The translations under genes were made by a program, and so were the position numbers. The notes below the pieces were generated by a model, which saw nothing but the letters and a program-made list of their open reading frames with translations, had not been told where the DNA came from and made no database searches. Of a stretch of 64,000 nucleotides of DNA, positions 7,473-16,141 are shown one piece after another. How positions within the stretch are numbered: position 1 is the first letter of the stretch; every line of letters begins with the position of its first letter. Source of the stretch: CALKJP01 sp046299555 (lineage in GTDB: Bacteria; Bacteroidota; Bacteroidia; JACCXN01); the NCBI GenBank assembly GCA_046299555.1, contig JBKBHS010000002.1:398973-462972 (forward strand). Reading direction: 5' to 3'.

Positions 7473-9311
7473 ATGGCTGAAAATCAAACCGAAGCTGTTG
7501 TACAAGAAAACATTAATGCATCAGCAAATTTAGAAACTTTTGATTGGTCTGGTATTGGAAAAAGAAACGATACCTACGCAAAAGAAGAACGCGAAAAATT
7601 AGAAAGCGTTTATGGAAAAACCCTTAAAACTGTAGAGGAAAACGAAATTACAGAAGGTATTGTTGTGTCTAAAAACAACAGAGAAGTAGTTATTAACATT
7701 GGGTATAAATCTGATGGCGTTGTACCTTACAATGAATTTCGTTACAATCCCGATTTAAAAGTTGGCGACACAGTTGAGGTGTATGTTGAAAAATTAGAAG
7801 ACAAAGAAGGTCAATTAATTTTATCACATCGTAAAGCTCGTGCTGCAAAAGCTTGGGATAGAGTTAACGAAGCTCTTGCAAATGATGAAATAATTAAGGG
7901 ATATGTAAAATGCCGTACCAAAGGTGGTTTAATTGTAGATGTATTTGGTATAGAAGCTTTCTTACCTGGTTCACAAATTGACGTTAAGCCAATTCGCGAT
8001 TACGATGTTTACGTTGGCAAAACTATGGAATTTAAAGTGGTTAAAATAAATCACGAATTCCGTAATGTAGTTGTTTCTCATAAAGCACTTATCGAAGCTG
8101 AAATTGAACATCAGAAAAAAGAAATTATTTCTAAGCTTGAAAAAGGTCAAGTTTTAGAAGGAACAGTTAAAAACATTACTTCATACGGTGTATTTATCGA
8201 CCTTGGCGGAGTAGATGGTCTTATCCATATTACAGATCTTTCTTGGGGACGCATTAATCATCCGGAAGAAATTGTTCAATTAGATCAAAAGATCAATGTA
8301 GTTATTCTTGATTTTGATGATGACAAAAAACGCATTGCATTGGGCTTAAAACAACTTTCACCACATCCTTGGGATGCACTTGATCCTAATTTAAAAGTTG
8401 GAGATAAAGTTAAAGGTAAAGTAGTTGTAATAGCTGATTATGGTGCGTTTGTAGAAGTTGCTCCGGGAGTAGAAGGATTAATTCACGTTTCTGAAATGAG
8501 CTGGAGCCAACATTTACGTACAGCTCAAGATTTCTTAAAAGTTGGTGATGAAGTTGAAGCTGTTATATTAACACTTGACAGAGATGAGCGTAAAATGTCA
8601 TTAGGTATTAAGCAATTAATGCCTGATCCATGGGTTGGAATTCAAGACAAATATCCGGTAGGTTCTAAGCACAAAGGTATTGTTCGCAACTTTACCAATT
8701 TTGGAGTATTTGTTGAATTAGAAGAAGGTATTGATGGATTAATTCATATATCTGATTTATCATGGTCAAAGAAAATTAAACATCCATCAGAGTTTACAAA
8801 AATTGGTGATACTTTAGATGTAGTTGTTTTAGACCTAGATTTAGAAAATCGCAGAATTAGCTTAGGTCATAAGCAGTTAGAAGAAAACCCTTGGGATGTA
8901 TTTGAAACTATCTTTACCGAAGGTTCGGTTCACGAAGCTACCATAACCAGTATGACCGATAAAGGAGCTATTATTGCCCTTCCATATGGTGTTGAAGGTT
9001 TTGTACCAACTAAACATTTGGTAAAAGCTGATGGCAAAACAGCTCAAGTGGATGAGACTTTAGAATTCAAGATTATTGAATTTAACAAGGAAAATAAAAA
9101 AATAGTTGCTTCTCATTCTCGTATTCACGAAGAAATAAAAGAAGCTGAAAAACAAGCTGAAAAAGCGGAGAAAAAAGAAAAAGCAGCTGCAGAAAAGAAA
9201 GCCGTTAAAAACATCAAAGACAGTATTGAAAAAACCACACTTGGTGATATTGACGAGCTTGCAAAGCTGAAAGAAACACTTAGCGAAGCTGAAAAAAAGA
9301 GTAAAAAGTAA
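7473..9311 (+). CDS. rpsA: 30S ribosomal protein S1
   Basis: A 612-residue protein with six S1 (OB-fold) domains at roughly residues 55-123, 140-205, 222-293, 308-380, 395-468 and 484-553. The third to fifth are the best conserved, each with GVFIDLGGVDGLIHITDLSW-like blocks followed by SLGIKQL or ALGLKQL. The first two are divergent, as usual for the ribosome-binding half. The last 60 residues are a charged Lys/Glu/Ala tail. It recruits mRNA to the 30S subunit, which matters in a group whose genes mostly lack Shine-Dalgarno sequences. Own promoter and terminator. Confidence 0.97.
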   Translation: MAENQTEAVVQENINASANLETFDWSGIGKRNDTYAKEEREKLESVYGKTLKTVEENEITEGIVVSKNNREVVINIGYKSDGVVPYNEFRYNPDLKVGDTVEVYVEKLEDKEGQLILSHRKARAAKAWDRVNEALANDEIIKGYVKCRTKGGLIVDVFGIEAFLPGSQIDVKPIRDYDVYVGKTMEFKVVKINHEFRNVVVSHKALIEAEIEHQKKEIISKLEKGQVLEGTVKNITSYGVFIDLGGVDGLIHITDLSWGRINHPEEIVQLDQKINVVILDFDDDKKRIALGLKQLSPHPWDALDPNLKVGDKVKGKVVVIADYGAFVEVAPGVEGLIHVSEMSWSQHLRTAQDFLKVGDEVEAVILTLDRDERKMSLGIKQLMPDPWVGIQDKYPVGSKHKGIVRNFTNFGVFVELEEGIDGLIHISDLSWSKKIKHPSEFTKIGDTLDVVVLDLDLENRRISLGHKQLEENPWDVFETIFTEGSVHEATITSMTDKGAIIALPYGVEGFVPTKHLVKADGKTAQVDETLEFKIIEFNKENKKIVASHSRIHEEIKEAEKQAEKAEKKEKAAAEKKAVKNIKDSIEKTTLGDIDELAKLKETLSEAEKKSKK

Positions 9312-9325
9312 ATTCATTTTTAGCT

Positions 9326-9362
9326 AAAAAAAACGTCCTGAAAATTTTCAGGACGTTTTTTT
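9326..9362 (+). terminator. rpsA terminator
   Basis: An almost perfect palindrome, ACGTCCTGAAAA / TTTTCAGGACGT, flanked by seven A on the left and eight T on the right. It would work on both strands. Confidence 0.95.
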
Positions 9363-9415
9363 TATACTCATTTACAAGCACTAATATTTTTTTACGCTAT
9401 TAATTATAAAAAAAT

Positions 9416-9445
9416 TTGTGCTGCAAAAAAATAGTGTTACATTTG
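9416..9445 (+). promoter_or_regulatory. tRNA-Glu promoter
   Basis: TTG at 9416-9418 and TACATTTG at 9438-9445 are 19 bases apart; the tRNA begins 19 bases further down. Confidence 0.8.
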
Positions 9446-9463
9446 CACTCCCAAAATAAACAA

Positions 9464-9535
9464 GGCCTGTTCGTCTAGGGGTTAGGACGCATCCCTTTCA
9501 CGGATGAAACACGGGTTCGATTCCCGTACAGGCTA
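9464..9535 (+). tRNA. tRNA-Glu (anticodon TTC)
   Basis: A complete 72-nt cloverleaf: acceptor GGCCTGT / ACAGGCT, anticodon arm CATCC-CTTTCAC-GGATG giving TTC, T-arm ACGGG-TTCGATT-CCCGT, discriminator A. CCA is not encoded. Confidence 0.96.
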
Positions 9536-9540
9536 CAAAA

Positions 9541-9570
9541 AAAGTCCCAACATTTAGTTGGGATTTTTTT
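9541..9570 (+). terminator. tRNA-Glu terminator
   Basis: TCCCAAC / GTTGGGA stem with an ATTTA loop, preceded by an A-run and followed by seven T. Confidence 0.9.
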
Positions 9571-9624
9571 ATTTTATCACACTATTTAATCAGCATTCCA
9601 TAAAATTGGCGTATTTTTGAGCCC

Positions 9625-10605
9625 ATGCTTACATATATTTTATTTATAGTCGGATTAGCCTTACTAATAAAAGGTGCCGATTGGCTGGTTGATGGCGCAT
9701 CTAGTTTAGCAAAAAGTTTTAAAATTTCAGATTTAATTATTGGATTAACTATTGTATCATTTGGAACATCAGCACCCGAGTTATTTGTAAATGTATATGC
9801 CAGCTATGTTGGCAATACTGATATAACAATAGGGAATATTCTTGGAAGTAATATTGCAAATATTTTGTTAATACTTGGAGTTTCATCAATTATCTATCCA
9901 TTAGCTGTTCAAAAAAATACTACATGGAAAGAGATACCTTTTAGTTTATTAGCTGCAATAATGGTAGCTGTTATGGCAGCTGATTTTTATTTGGATAACA
10001 ATCCAATTTCTGCTATTACACGTTCGGAAGGAATAGCATTGCTTGCATTCTTTTTTATATTCATATATTATGTTTTTGAAACATCAAAAAAAGAACAAGC
10101 TGAAAGCACTTTAAATACATCTGATGAAACAAGTAATCAAAAGCAACCGGTTTTAAAATCGATATTATTTATAATAATAGGATTAATTGGCCTTTCATTA
10201 GGCGGTAAATGGATTGTAGACGGAGCTGTTAGTATTGCTACTTCATTTGGTGTCAGCCAATCGCTTATTGGACTTACAATTGTTGCTGTAGGAACATCAT
10301 TGCCCGAGTTGGCCACATCTGCCATTGCAGCTTATAAGAAAAATGCCGATATAGCAGTAGGAAATGTGGTTGGATCAAATATCTTTAATATTTTTTGGAT
10401 ATTAGGTGTTAGTAGTGTAATTAATATCATTCCTTTTAATGATAAAAACTTTATTGATGTTGCCATGACAATTTTAACAAGTTTACTCTTATTTATTTTT
10501 ATGTTTATTGGTAAAAAACATATGCTACAACGTTGGCAAGGCTTATTATTTCTTACCCTCTATGTTTTATATATTTTGTATTTAGTAATTACTGAAGGCG
10601 TTTAA
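9625..10605 (+). CDS. Calcium/sodium antiporter (CaCA family, YrbG-like)
   Basis: A 326-residue inner-membrane exchanger with about ten membrane segments in two inverted halves. Each half has the ion-binding alpha repeat: GTSAPELFVN at residues 47-56 and GTSLPELATS near 223-232, each followed by GNILGSNIANI or GNVVGSNIFNI. A hydrophilic cytoplasmic loop (about residues 155-170) separates the halves. This fits the K+-independent bacterial YrbG group. It stands alone on the plus strand and overlaps the convergent tryptophanase by 17 bases. Confidence 0.93.
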   Translation: MLTYILFIVGLALLIKGADWLVDGASSLAKSFKISDLIIGLTIVSFGTSAPELFVNVYASYVGNTDITIGNILGSNIANILLILGVSSIIYPLAVQKNTTWKEIPFSLLAAIMVAVMAADFYLDNNPISAITRSEGIALLAFFFIFIYYVFETSKKEQAESTLNTSDETSNQKQPVLKSILFIIIGLIGLSLGGKWIVDGAVSIATSFGVSQSLIGLTIVAVGTSLPELATSAIAAYKKNADIAVGNVVGSNIFNIFWILGVSSVINIIPFNDKNFIDVAMTILTSLLLFIFMFIGKKHMLQRWQGLLFLTLYVLYILYLVITEGV

Positions 10606-11971
10606 AATGCGCTGTAAAATGCCTTAAAAATTTAGGCTCATAAATAATTTCAAAACCTTTTACTGAATTTTTATTTTCCAAAATTTTTTCAAATACCTCT
10701 ATTACGTATTCTATATGACTTTGGGTATATACTCTTCGCGGTATTGCTAATCTTACTAATTCCATTGGAGCTGTAATTAATTTACCTGTTTCATCATATT
10801 TTCCAAACATAACGGAACCAATTTCAACTGCTCTTATTCCTCCTTTAATGTATAACTCACAAACCAAGGCTTGTCCGGGATATTGAAGTTTCGGTATATG
10901 CGGATATAATTTTTCCGCATCAATATATACTGCATGCCCGCCAATAGGACGCATTAAAGGCACTCCCAATTCATGTAATTTATTGCCAAGATATTCAGTG
11001 CTTTTTATTCTATAATGAAGATAATCCGGGTCGAAAACTTCTTCTAACCCAATGGCAATTGCTTCCATATCTCTTCCTGAAAGTCCTCCATAAGTTGTAA
11101 ATCCTTCGGTAATAATTAATAGATTTTTACATGCATTGGCAAGCTCTTCATTTTTTAATGCTAAAAACCCGCCCATGTTTACTAATGCATCTTTTTTTGC
11201 GCTCATAATTGCACCGTCTGCCAATTCAAACATTTCCTCTGCTATTTGTCTGTAGCTTTTATGTTTTTCAGTACTTTCTCTATGTTTTACAAAGTAGGCG
11301 TTTTCAGCTATACGGCAACAATCTAAAATAAAAAGCACCTTATGCTTTTTACAAATGGTACTTACTTGTTTAACATTTTGCATACTTACCGGTTGCCCTC
11401 CTCCACTATTATTGGTAACTGTTAGAATAACTGCTCCAATATTTTCTGCTCCTTTTTGGATAATTATAGATTCAAGTTTATCAATATCCATATTTCCTTT
11501 AAATGGATATTCCAGCTCAGGTTTTAAGCCTTCCGGAATTGGGATATCAATGGCTTCTGCACCTGAAAATTCAATATTGGCGCGAGTAGTATCAAAATGC
11601 GTGTTGCTTATAAAAGTTTTTCCTTTACCTCCTAAATAGCCGTATAAAATTCGTTCGGCAGCTCTACCTTGATGAGTTGGTAAAACAAAAGGGCAATGGG
11701 TAAGTGAACTTACTGCATTGTAAAATTTTTTCCAACTTTTTGCTCCGGCATACGATTCATCGCCTTGCATCATTGCAGCCCACTGTCTATCACTCATGGC
11801 TGATGTACCACTATCAGTTAAAAAATCAATTATTACTTGTTCTGAATCGAGAAGAAAAGGGTTATAATGAGCTTTTTCTAGGTAACTTTTACGCTCTTTG
11901 GCAGTTGATAATTTTATTGTCTCAACCGTTTTTATTTTAAAGGGTTCGATAATAGTTTTAAAGCCTTCCAT
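10589..11971 (-). CDS. tnaA: Tryptophanase (PLP-dependent tryptophan indole-lyase)
   Basis: A 460-residue beta-eliminating lyase that should split tryptophan into indole, pyruvate and ammonia. The PLP lysine lies in SAKKDA (residues 257-262, probably K260), and GGQPVS and THQGR are intact. The relative tyrosine phenol-lyase has an Arg in the GVRSMERG block; here the block is GIRAVEIG (I384). It also has Phe where this protein has H451 (LRHFTA). Both positions follow tryptophanase. The N-terminal half (SGTSAMSDRQW, GLSGRDMEAIAIGL) reads closer to the phenol-lyase. No tnaC-like leader or tryptophan permease is next to it. Confidence 0.85.
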   Translation of the reverse strand: MEGFKTIIEPFKIKTVETIKLSTAKERKSYLEKAHYNPFLLDSEQVIIDFLTDSGTSAMSDRQWAAMMQGDESYAGAKSWKKFYNAVSSLTHCPFVLPTHQGRAAERILYGYLGGKGKTFISNTHFDTTRANIEFSGAEAIDIPIPEGLKPELEYPFKGNMDIDKLESIIIQKGAENIGAVILTVTNNSGGGQPVSMQNVKQVSTICKKHKVLFILDCCRIAENAYFVKHRESTEKHKSYRQIAEEMFELADGAIMSAKKDALVNMGGFLALKNEELANACKNLLIITEGFTTYGGLSGRDMEAIAIGLEEVFDPDYLHYRIKSTEYLGNKLHELGVPLMRPIGGHAVYIDAEKLYPHIPKLQYPGQALVCELYIKGGIRAVEIGSVMFGKYDETGKLITAPMELVRLAIPRRVYTQSHIEYVIEVFEKILENKNSVKGFEIIYEPKFLRHFTAHFKRLQ

Positions 11972-12043
11972 AGCATTGCGATATTAAACTAATGCGCAAG
12001 CTCGGAAAGGCTTTAAAATAAAAAAATGAGGAAAATCAGTTTT

Positions 12044-12994
12044 TTAAATAAGTGTTTTTAAAAATTCTTTTACGTTTTTTTCAACGCGTTTTAAAATTTC
12101 CGAATTATCTGTTTTTACAAATTTTTCACCGGTAATGTGTTCATATAATTCGATATAACGATTAGAAACTTGTTCTACAAAGCTATCGCTCATATCAGGC
12201 ACCTTTTGTCCTTCTTTACCTTGAAAACCATTGGCAATAAGCCATTGGCGAACAAATTCTTTTGATAACTGTTTTTGTTCTTCGCCTTTAGCTTGACGTT
12301 CTTCATAGCCCTCTTTATAGAAATATCGTGACGAGTCAGGAGTATGAATTTCGTCAATTAGATAAATTGTACCGTCATCTGTTTTTCCAAACTCATATTT
12401 GGTATCAACTAAAATTAATCCTCTTTCGGCAGCAATTTCAGTTCCTCTTTTAAATAGTGCTCGAGTATATTTTTCCAATAGTTCGTAATCTTCTTTACTA
12501 ACAATTCCTTTATTTAAAATTTCTTCTTTTGATATATCTTCATCGTGTCCAAAAGCTGCTTTAGTAGTTGGTGTAATAATTGGCTCAGGAAATTTATCAT
12601 TTTCTTTCATTCCATCGGGTAAAGAAACTCCACATAATTTTCTTTTACCGGCTTTATATTCGCGTGCTGCATGACCGGATAAATATCCACGTATTACCAT
12701 TTCTACTTTAAATGGCTTACACAAACGACCTACTGCTACATTAGGGTCAGGAATTCCGATTATCCAATTTGGTACAATATCTTTTGTTGCTTCTAAAAAT
12801 TTTGCAGCTATTTGATTTAATACTTGTCCTTTATATGGAATAGTTCTAGGTAAAACAACATCAAAGGCAGATATTCTATCAGTTGCAATCATTACCAGAT
12901 ATTTATTATCTATGTTATAAACATCGCGTACTTTACCTCTATAAATACTAACTTGCTTATCAAAATTAAAATTGGTTTCTTTTATGCCTTCCAT
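12044..12994 (-). CDS. purC: Phosphoribosylaminoimidazole-succinocarboxamide synthase
   Basis: SAICAR synthase, the ATP-dependent ligase that joins CAIR and aspartate in purine synthesis. At 316 residues it is the longer form common in Bacteroidota. Family blocks YRGKVRDVYNID, ATDRISAFDVVLP, EMVIRGYLSGHAA and LIDEIHTPDSSRY are all present. The ATG at 12994 fits (MEGIKETNF). The start codon is separated by only three bases from a tandem AATAACC array that forms the end of its leader (see 12998-13046). No other purine gene is adjacent. Confidence 0.96.
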   Translation of the reverse strand: MEGIKETNFNFDKQVSIYRGKVRDVYNIDNKYLVMIATDRISAFDVVLPRTIPYKGQVLNQIAAKFLEATKDIVPNWIIGIPDPNVAVGRLCKPFKVEMVIRGYLSGHAAREYKAGKRKLCGVSLPDGMKENDKFPEPIITPTTKAAFGHDEDISKEEILNKGIVSKEDYELLEKYTRALFKRGTEIAAERGLILVDTKYEFGKTDDGTIYLIDEIHTPDSSRYFYKEGYEERQAKGEEQKQLSKEFVRQWLIANGFQGKEGQKVPDMSDSFVEQVSNRYIELYEHITGEKFVKTDNSEILKRVEKNVKEFLKTLI

Positions 12995-12997
12995 TTG

Positions 12998-13046
12998 GGT
13001 TATTGGTTATTGGTTATTGGTTATTGGTTATTGATTATTGGTTATT
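12998..13046. repeat. Heptamer tandem repeat (GGTTATT x7) at the purC start
   Basis: Seven head-to-tail copies of GGTTATT, the sixth reading GATTATT. On the purC strand this is AATAACC repeated up to three bases before the ATG. Confidence 0.95.
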
Positions 13047-13102
13047 GAAATTTGTTGAGATTTATAGAAATTAATAGAGAATGATTGTTTTATAAATTCA
13101 AT

Positions 13103-13132
13103 ACACATTTACACATTTACACATTTACACAT
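13103..13132. repeat. Octamer tandem repeat (ACACATTT, 3.75 copies)
   Basis: ACACATTT repeated from 13103 to 13132, just after the 3' end of phoH and between phoH and purC on the minus strand. Confidence 0.9.
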
Positions 13133-13143
13133 CTTCAAATTGT

Positions 13144-14109
13144 TTACTTTTCTTCTTTATATGCTTCAATTATTTTACTTACTAATTTATGTCTCACTAC
13201 GTCTTTCTCATCTAAGAAAATAAAATCAATTCCCTTAATATTTTTTAAAAGATTTATGGCTTGAATTAAACCACTGGGTTGTTTGGCAGGTAAATCAACT
13301 TGAGTAATATCGCCTGTAATATAAAATTTAGCAGATTTCCCCATTCGGGTTAAAAACATTTTCAACTGGCTTTGAGTAGCGTTTTGAGCTTCATCTAAAA
13401 TAACAAAGGCATTATCTAATGTTCTACCTCTCATAAAAGCCAGTGGAGCAATTTCAATAACACCTGTTTCTATATAATGCTGAAGTTTTTCAGCCGGAAT
13501 CATATCAAATAGTGCATCGTACAATGGTTTTAAATAAGGGTCTAATTTTTCTTTCATATCACCGGGTAAAAAGCCTAAGCTTTCTCCGGCTTCAACAGCG
13601 GGACGTGTTAAAATAATACGTTTTACTTCTTTATTTTTTAATGCTCTTACCGCTAAAGCAACAGCAGTGTAAGTTTTGCCGGTTCCGGCTGGGCCAATAG
13701 CAAAAACCATATCGTTTTTATCATAGCTTGCAACCATTCTGCGTTGATTTTCGGTACGAGCTTTAATCATAAAACCGGCATTCCCAAAAACTATTACATC
13801 GCCAACAGATTGAGCATTTCCTGAAAATGTATCACTAATGATTTGCTCATTTTCAATATTTAAAATTCTTAAAATTTCATTTTCCGAAATTTGATTGTAT
13901 TTGGTAATGTGAGCAACAATTTGATTTAACTTGTTTTCTAAAAAAGTTATTTCTTCATCGTTTCCTACTACTTTAATAGTATTTCCTCTGGCAATGATTT
14001 TTAGTTTAGGGAAAGCTTTTCTTATTAAATCGATTTTATGGTCGTTTACACCATAAAGTTCAATTGGATTAACAGTTTCAAAAACAAAAATTTTTTCGTT
14101 CAAAATCAC
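13144..14109 (-). CDS. phoH: PhoH-family P-loop ATPase
   Basis: A 321-residue cytoplasmic ATPase of the PhoH/YbeZ group. An N-terminal KH-like segment (to about residue 110) precedes Walker A GPAGTGKT (139-146), the family block RPAVEAGESLGFLPGDMKEK and Walker B VILDEAQNA (D239-E240). The C-terminal motif includes FYITGDITQVDLP. YbeZ-type proteins are linked to ribosome maturation and RNA turnover together with YbeY. The start at 14109 matches the family N-terminus only loosely. Transcribed away from the SAM hydrolase gene. Confidence 0.93.
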   Translation of the reverse strand: MILNEKIFVFETVNPIELYGVNDHKIDLIRKAFPKLKIIARGNTIKVVGNDEEITFLENKLNQIVAHITKYNQISENEILRILNIENEQIISDTFSGNAQSVGDVIVFGNAGFMIKARTENQRRMVASYDKNDMVFAIGPAGTGKTYTAVALAVRALKNKEVKRIILTRPAVEAGESLGFLPGDMKEKLDPYLKPLYDALFDMIPAEKLQHYIETGVIEIAPLAFMRGRTLDNAFVILDEAQNATQSQLKMFLTRMGKSAKFYITGDITQVDLPAKQPSGLIQAINLLKNIKGIDFIFLDEKDVVRHKLVSKIIEAYKEEK

Positions 14110-14155
14110 AATTTTTTTAACAATGACACTGTGTAATTTTACAGGATTTAATTAG

Positions 14156-14163
14156 TACTTTTG
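14156..14163 (+). promoter_or_regulatory. Possible -7 box (TACTTTTG) for the SAM-hydrolase operon
   Basis: TACTTTTG lies 44 bases before the ATG at 14208, in the divergent gap with phoH. No clear -33 TTG. Confidence 0.4.
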
Positions 14164-14207
14164 GTGCGCCAAATTACTAATATTTTATAATATTTTAGGG
14201 TTAATTT

Positions 14208-15032
14208 ATGGCCGTAATAACCTTAACTACAGATTTTGGATTAAAAGACCATCATTTAGCCATGGTTAAGGGGGCTATAATTAATATGGCACCGCATGCA
14301 ACTATAATTGACATAAGTCATCAAATTGAAGCTCACGATACTCAGAGTGCATCATTTATTTTAAAAAATGCCTTTCATGCCTTTCCAAAAGGAAGTATTC
14401 ATATAATTGGAATTAACACTGAACCTTCTGATGAAAATTTATTTACTTGTGTAAAGTATCAAGGTCATTATTTTATTAGTACCGATAATGGGATTTTTTC
14501 GTTAATCATGGACGAAAATCAACCGGAAGTAATCGTAGAAATAATTCCTGAAAATATTCATCAATTAAGTTTTATTTGTAAAGATGTGTTTGTTCCGGCA
14601 GCAATTAAATTATTAAACGGAAAAGGTATTGAAAGCCTTGGCCCCAAAAGAAATCAAGTACAAAAATTAATAAATATGAAAGCCTATGCCGATCAAATCG
14701 GCATTAGAGGAAATATTATTTATATTGATAATTATGAAAATGCAATTTCCAATATCAGCAAAGAGTTGTTTGAACAACATTTTTCAAATACACATTTTGA
14801 AATACAATTAAAACCATCCAAACGATTTTCTGAATTGTATAAAGACTCAGAATATACCTTAAATAAAATTTCATTTTTTTATAACGAAGTTGATAAAGGT
14901 GAGATATTAGCACGATTTAATAGTTCGGGATTGCTTGAAATTGCCATAAATAAAGGCAATGCAAGTAGCTTGCTAAATTTAAAAACAGGTGATGTAATAC
15001 GAATTTTAAAATATGATAACCAGAATAGTTAA
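14208..15032 (+). CDS. SAM hydrolase / SAM hydroxide adenosyltransferase (DUF62)
   Basis: A 274-residue enzyme of the family that includes fluorinase and chlorinase, whose widespread members hydrolyse S-adenosylmethionine to adenosine and methionine. The N-terminal block ITLTTDFGLKDHHLAMVKG holds the catalytic Asp, followed by IIDISHQI and IGINTEPS; NGIFSLI carries the conserved substrate loop. There is no halogenase-specific loop that I can see, so hydrolysis is the safer call. It overlaps the next gene by 20 bases and should be co-transcribed with it. Confidence 0.9.
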   Translation: MAVITLTTDFGLKDHHLAMVKGAIINMAPHATIIDISHQIEAHDTQSASFILKNAFHAFPKGSIHIIGINTEPSDENLFTCVKYQGHYFISTDNGIFSLIMDENQPEVIVEIIPENIHQLSFICKDVFVPAAIKLLNGKGIESLGPKRNQVQKLINMKAYADQIGIRGNIIYIDNYENAISNISKELFEQHFSNTHFEIQLKPSKRFSELYKDSEYTLNKISFFYNEVDKGEILARFNSSGLLEIAINKGNASSLLNLKTGDVIRILKYDNQNS

Positions 15033-15309
15033 GTTGACCTTTAATAAAAAAAATGTTCCTGATTTTTTAAAAATTTTTAATGATTCTAAAAATCAAATTA
15101 GAAATTTTGAAGGTTGCAAATATCTTGCTTTGTATCACGATATAAATAATACCAACGTGTTTTTTACCTACAGTATTTGGGAAGGACCTGAATATCTTGA
15201 AAAATATAGAAATTCGGAATTATTTAAAAATACTTGGGCACAAACAAAAATTTTATTTTCAGCAAAACCTGAAGCATGGAGCTTAGAAAACGATGCTACC
15301 TTAGCATAA
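15013..15309 (+). CDS. Antibiotic biosynthesis monooxygenase (ABM) domain protein
   Basis: A 98-residue single ABM ferredoxin-like domain: MITRIVKLTFNKK, then FEGCKYLALYHDINN, FFTYSIWEGPEYLEKYRNS and FKNTWAQTK. Members act as cofactor-free quinol monooxygenases or heme-degrading enzymes, but many have no known substrate. The start codon lies inside the upstream SAM-hydrolase gene (20-base overlap), which suggests translational coupling. A second ABM-like protein occurs at 45299-45631. Confidence 0.85.
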   Translation: MITRIVKLTFNKKNVPDFLKIFNDSKNQIRNFEGCKYLALYHDINNTNVFFTYSIWEGPEYLEKYRNSELFKNTWAQTKILFSAKPEAWSLENDATLA

Positions 15310-15314
15310 ATTTA

Positions 15315-15322
15315 TAGATTTG
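15315..15322 (+). promoter_or_regulatory. -7 box (TAGATTTG) upstream of yebC
   Basis: TAGATTTG lies 25 bases before the yebC ATG in the short gap after the ABM gene. No -33 TTG is seen, so yebC may also be read from upstream. Confidence 0.45.
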
Positions 15323-15346
15323 TACACTTAAAAATATTGATACTAT

Positions 15347-16069
15347 ATGGGACGTATATTCGAAAAAAGAAAACATAAAATGTTTGCCAGATATGCTAAA
15401 ATGGCAAAAATTTTTACCCGTATTGGAAAAGAAATTGCAATGGCTGCAAAAGCCGGAGGCCCTGATCCTACAGTAAATCCACGATTACGATTGGCCATTC
15501 AAAATGCCAAAGCTAACAATATGCCGAAAGCAAATGTGGATGCTGCCATTAAACGAGCCACCAATAAAGATGAAAAGGATTATGAAGAAGTGGTGTATGA
15601 AGGTTATGGTCCTCATGGTATTGCCATAGTAATTGAAACTGCTACCGACAACCCTACAAGAACAGTTGCAAACATTAGAATGTACTTAACAAGAGCAGGA
15701 GGTTCTTTAGGTAAAACAGGTTCGCTTGACTTTTTATTTGAAAGAAAAGGTGTTTTTAAAATAAATCCGGGCAATCATAATTTAGATGATTTAGAACTGC
15801 AATTAATAGACTACGGTTTAGAAGAAATTACCAAAGAAGAAGATGGTGAAGTATATATTTATACTGATTTTAAAGATTTTGGAAATATGCAAAGAGGATT
15901 AGATGAATTAGGAATAGAAATAATAAGTGCAGAATTAGAACGTATTCCAACTTCAACCACCCGTCTTAGCTCTGAACAACAAGCAGAAGTGTTGAGTTTA
16001 ATTGAAAAAATTGAAGATGATGATGATGTGCAAAACGTGTTTCACAATATGGAAATTGTAGAAGCTTAG
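15347..16069 (+). CDS. yebC: YebC/PmpR/TACO1-family protein
   Basis: A 240-residue three-domain protein. The N-terminal helical domain carries MGRIFEKRKHKMFARYAK and GPDPTVNPRLRLAI; the central part has YEGYGPHGIAIVIE and TDNPTRTVANIR. The acidic C-terminus ends EDDDDVQNVFHNM. Members are reported both as transcription regulators and, more recently, as translation factors relieving ribosome stalling. The MGRIFEKRKHKMF start (rather than MAGHSK) is typical of Bacteroidota members. Confidence 0.93.
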   Translation: MGRIFEKRKHKMFARYAKMAKIFTRIGKEIAMAAKAGGPDPTVNPRLRLAIQNAKANNMPKANVDAAIKRATNKDEKDYEEVVYEGYGPHGIAIVIETATDNPTRTVANIRMYLTRAGGSLGKTGSLDFLFERKGVFKINPGNHNLDDLELQLIDYGLEEITKEEDGEVYIYTDFKDFGNMQRGLDELGIEIISAELERIPTSTTRLSSEQQAEVLSLIEKIEDDDDVQNVFHNMEIVEA

Positions 16070-16141
16070 TTTCTAGCACAAAGAAAAAGCAAAGAATAAT
16101 ATTTTGATTTATTGATTTTATAAATTAACATAAAAACAAAC

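Noticed and set aside
12998..13132. CRISPR array
   Set aside because: The units are 7 and 8 bases without spacers; these are microsatellites. No cas genes occur in the window.
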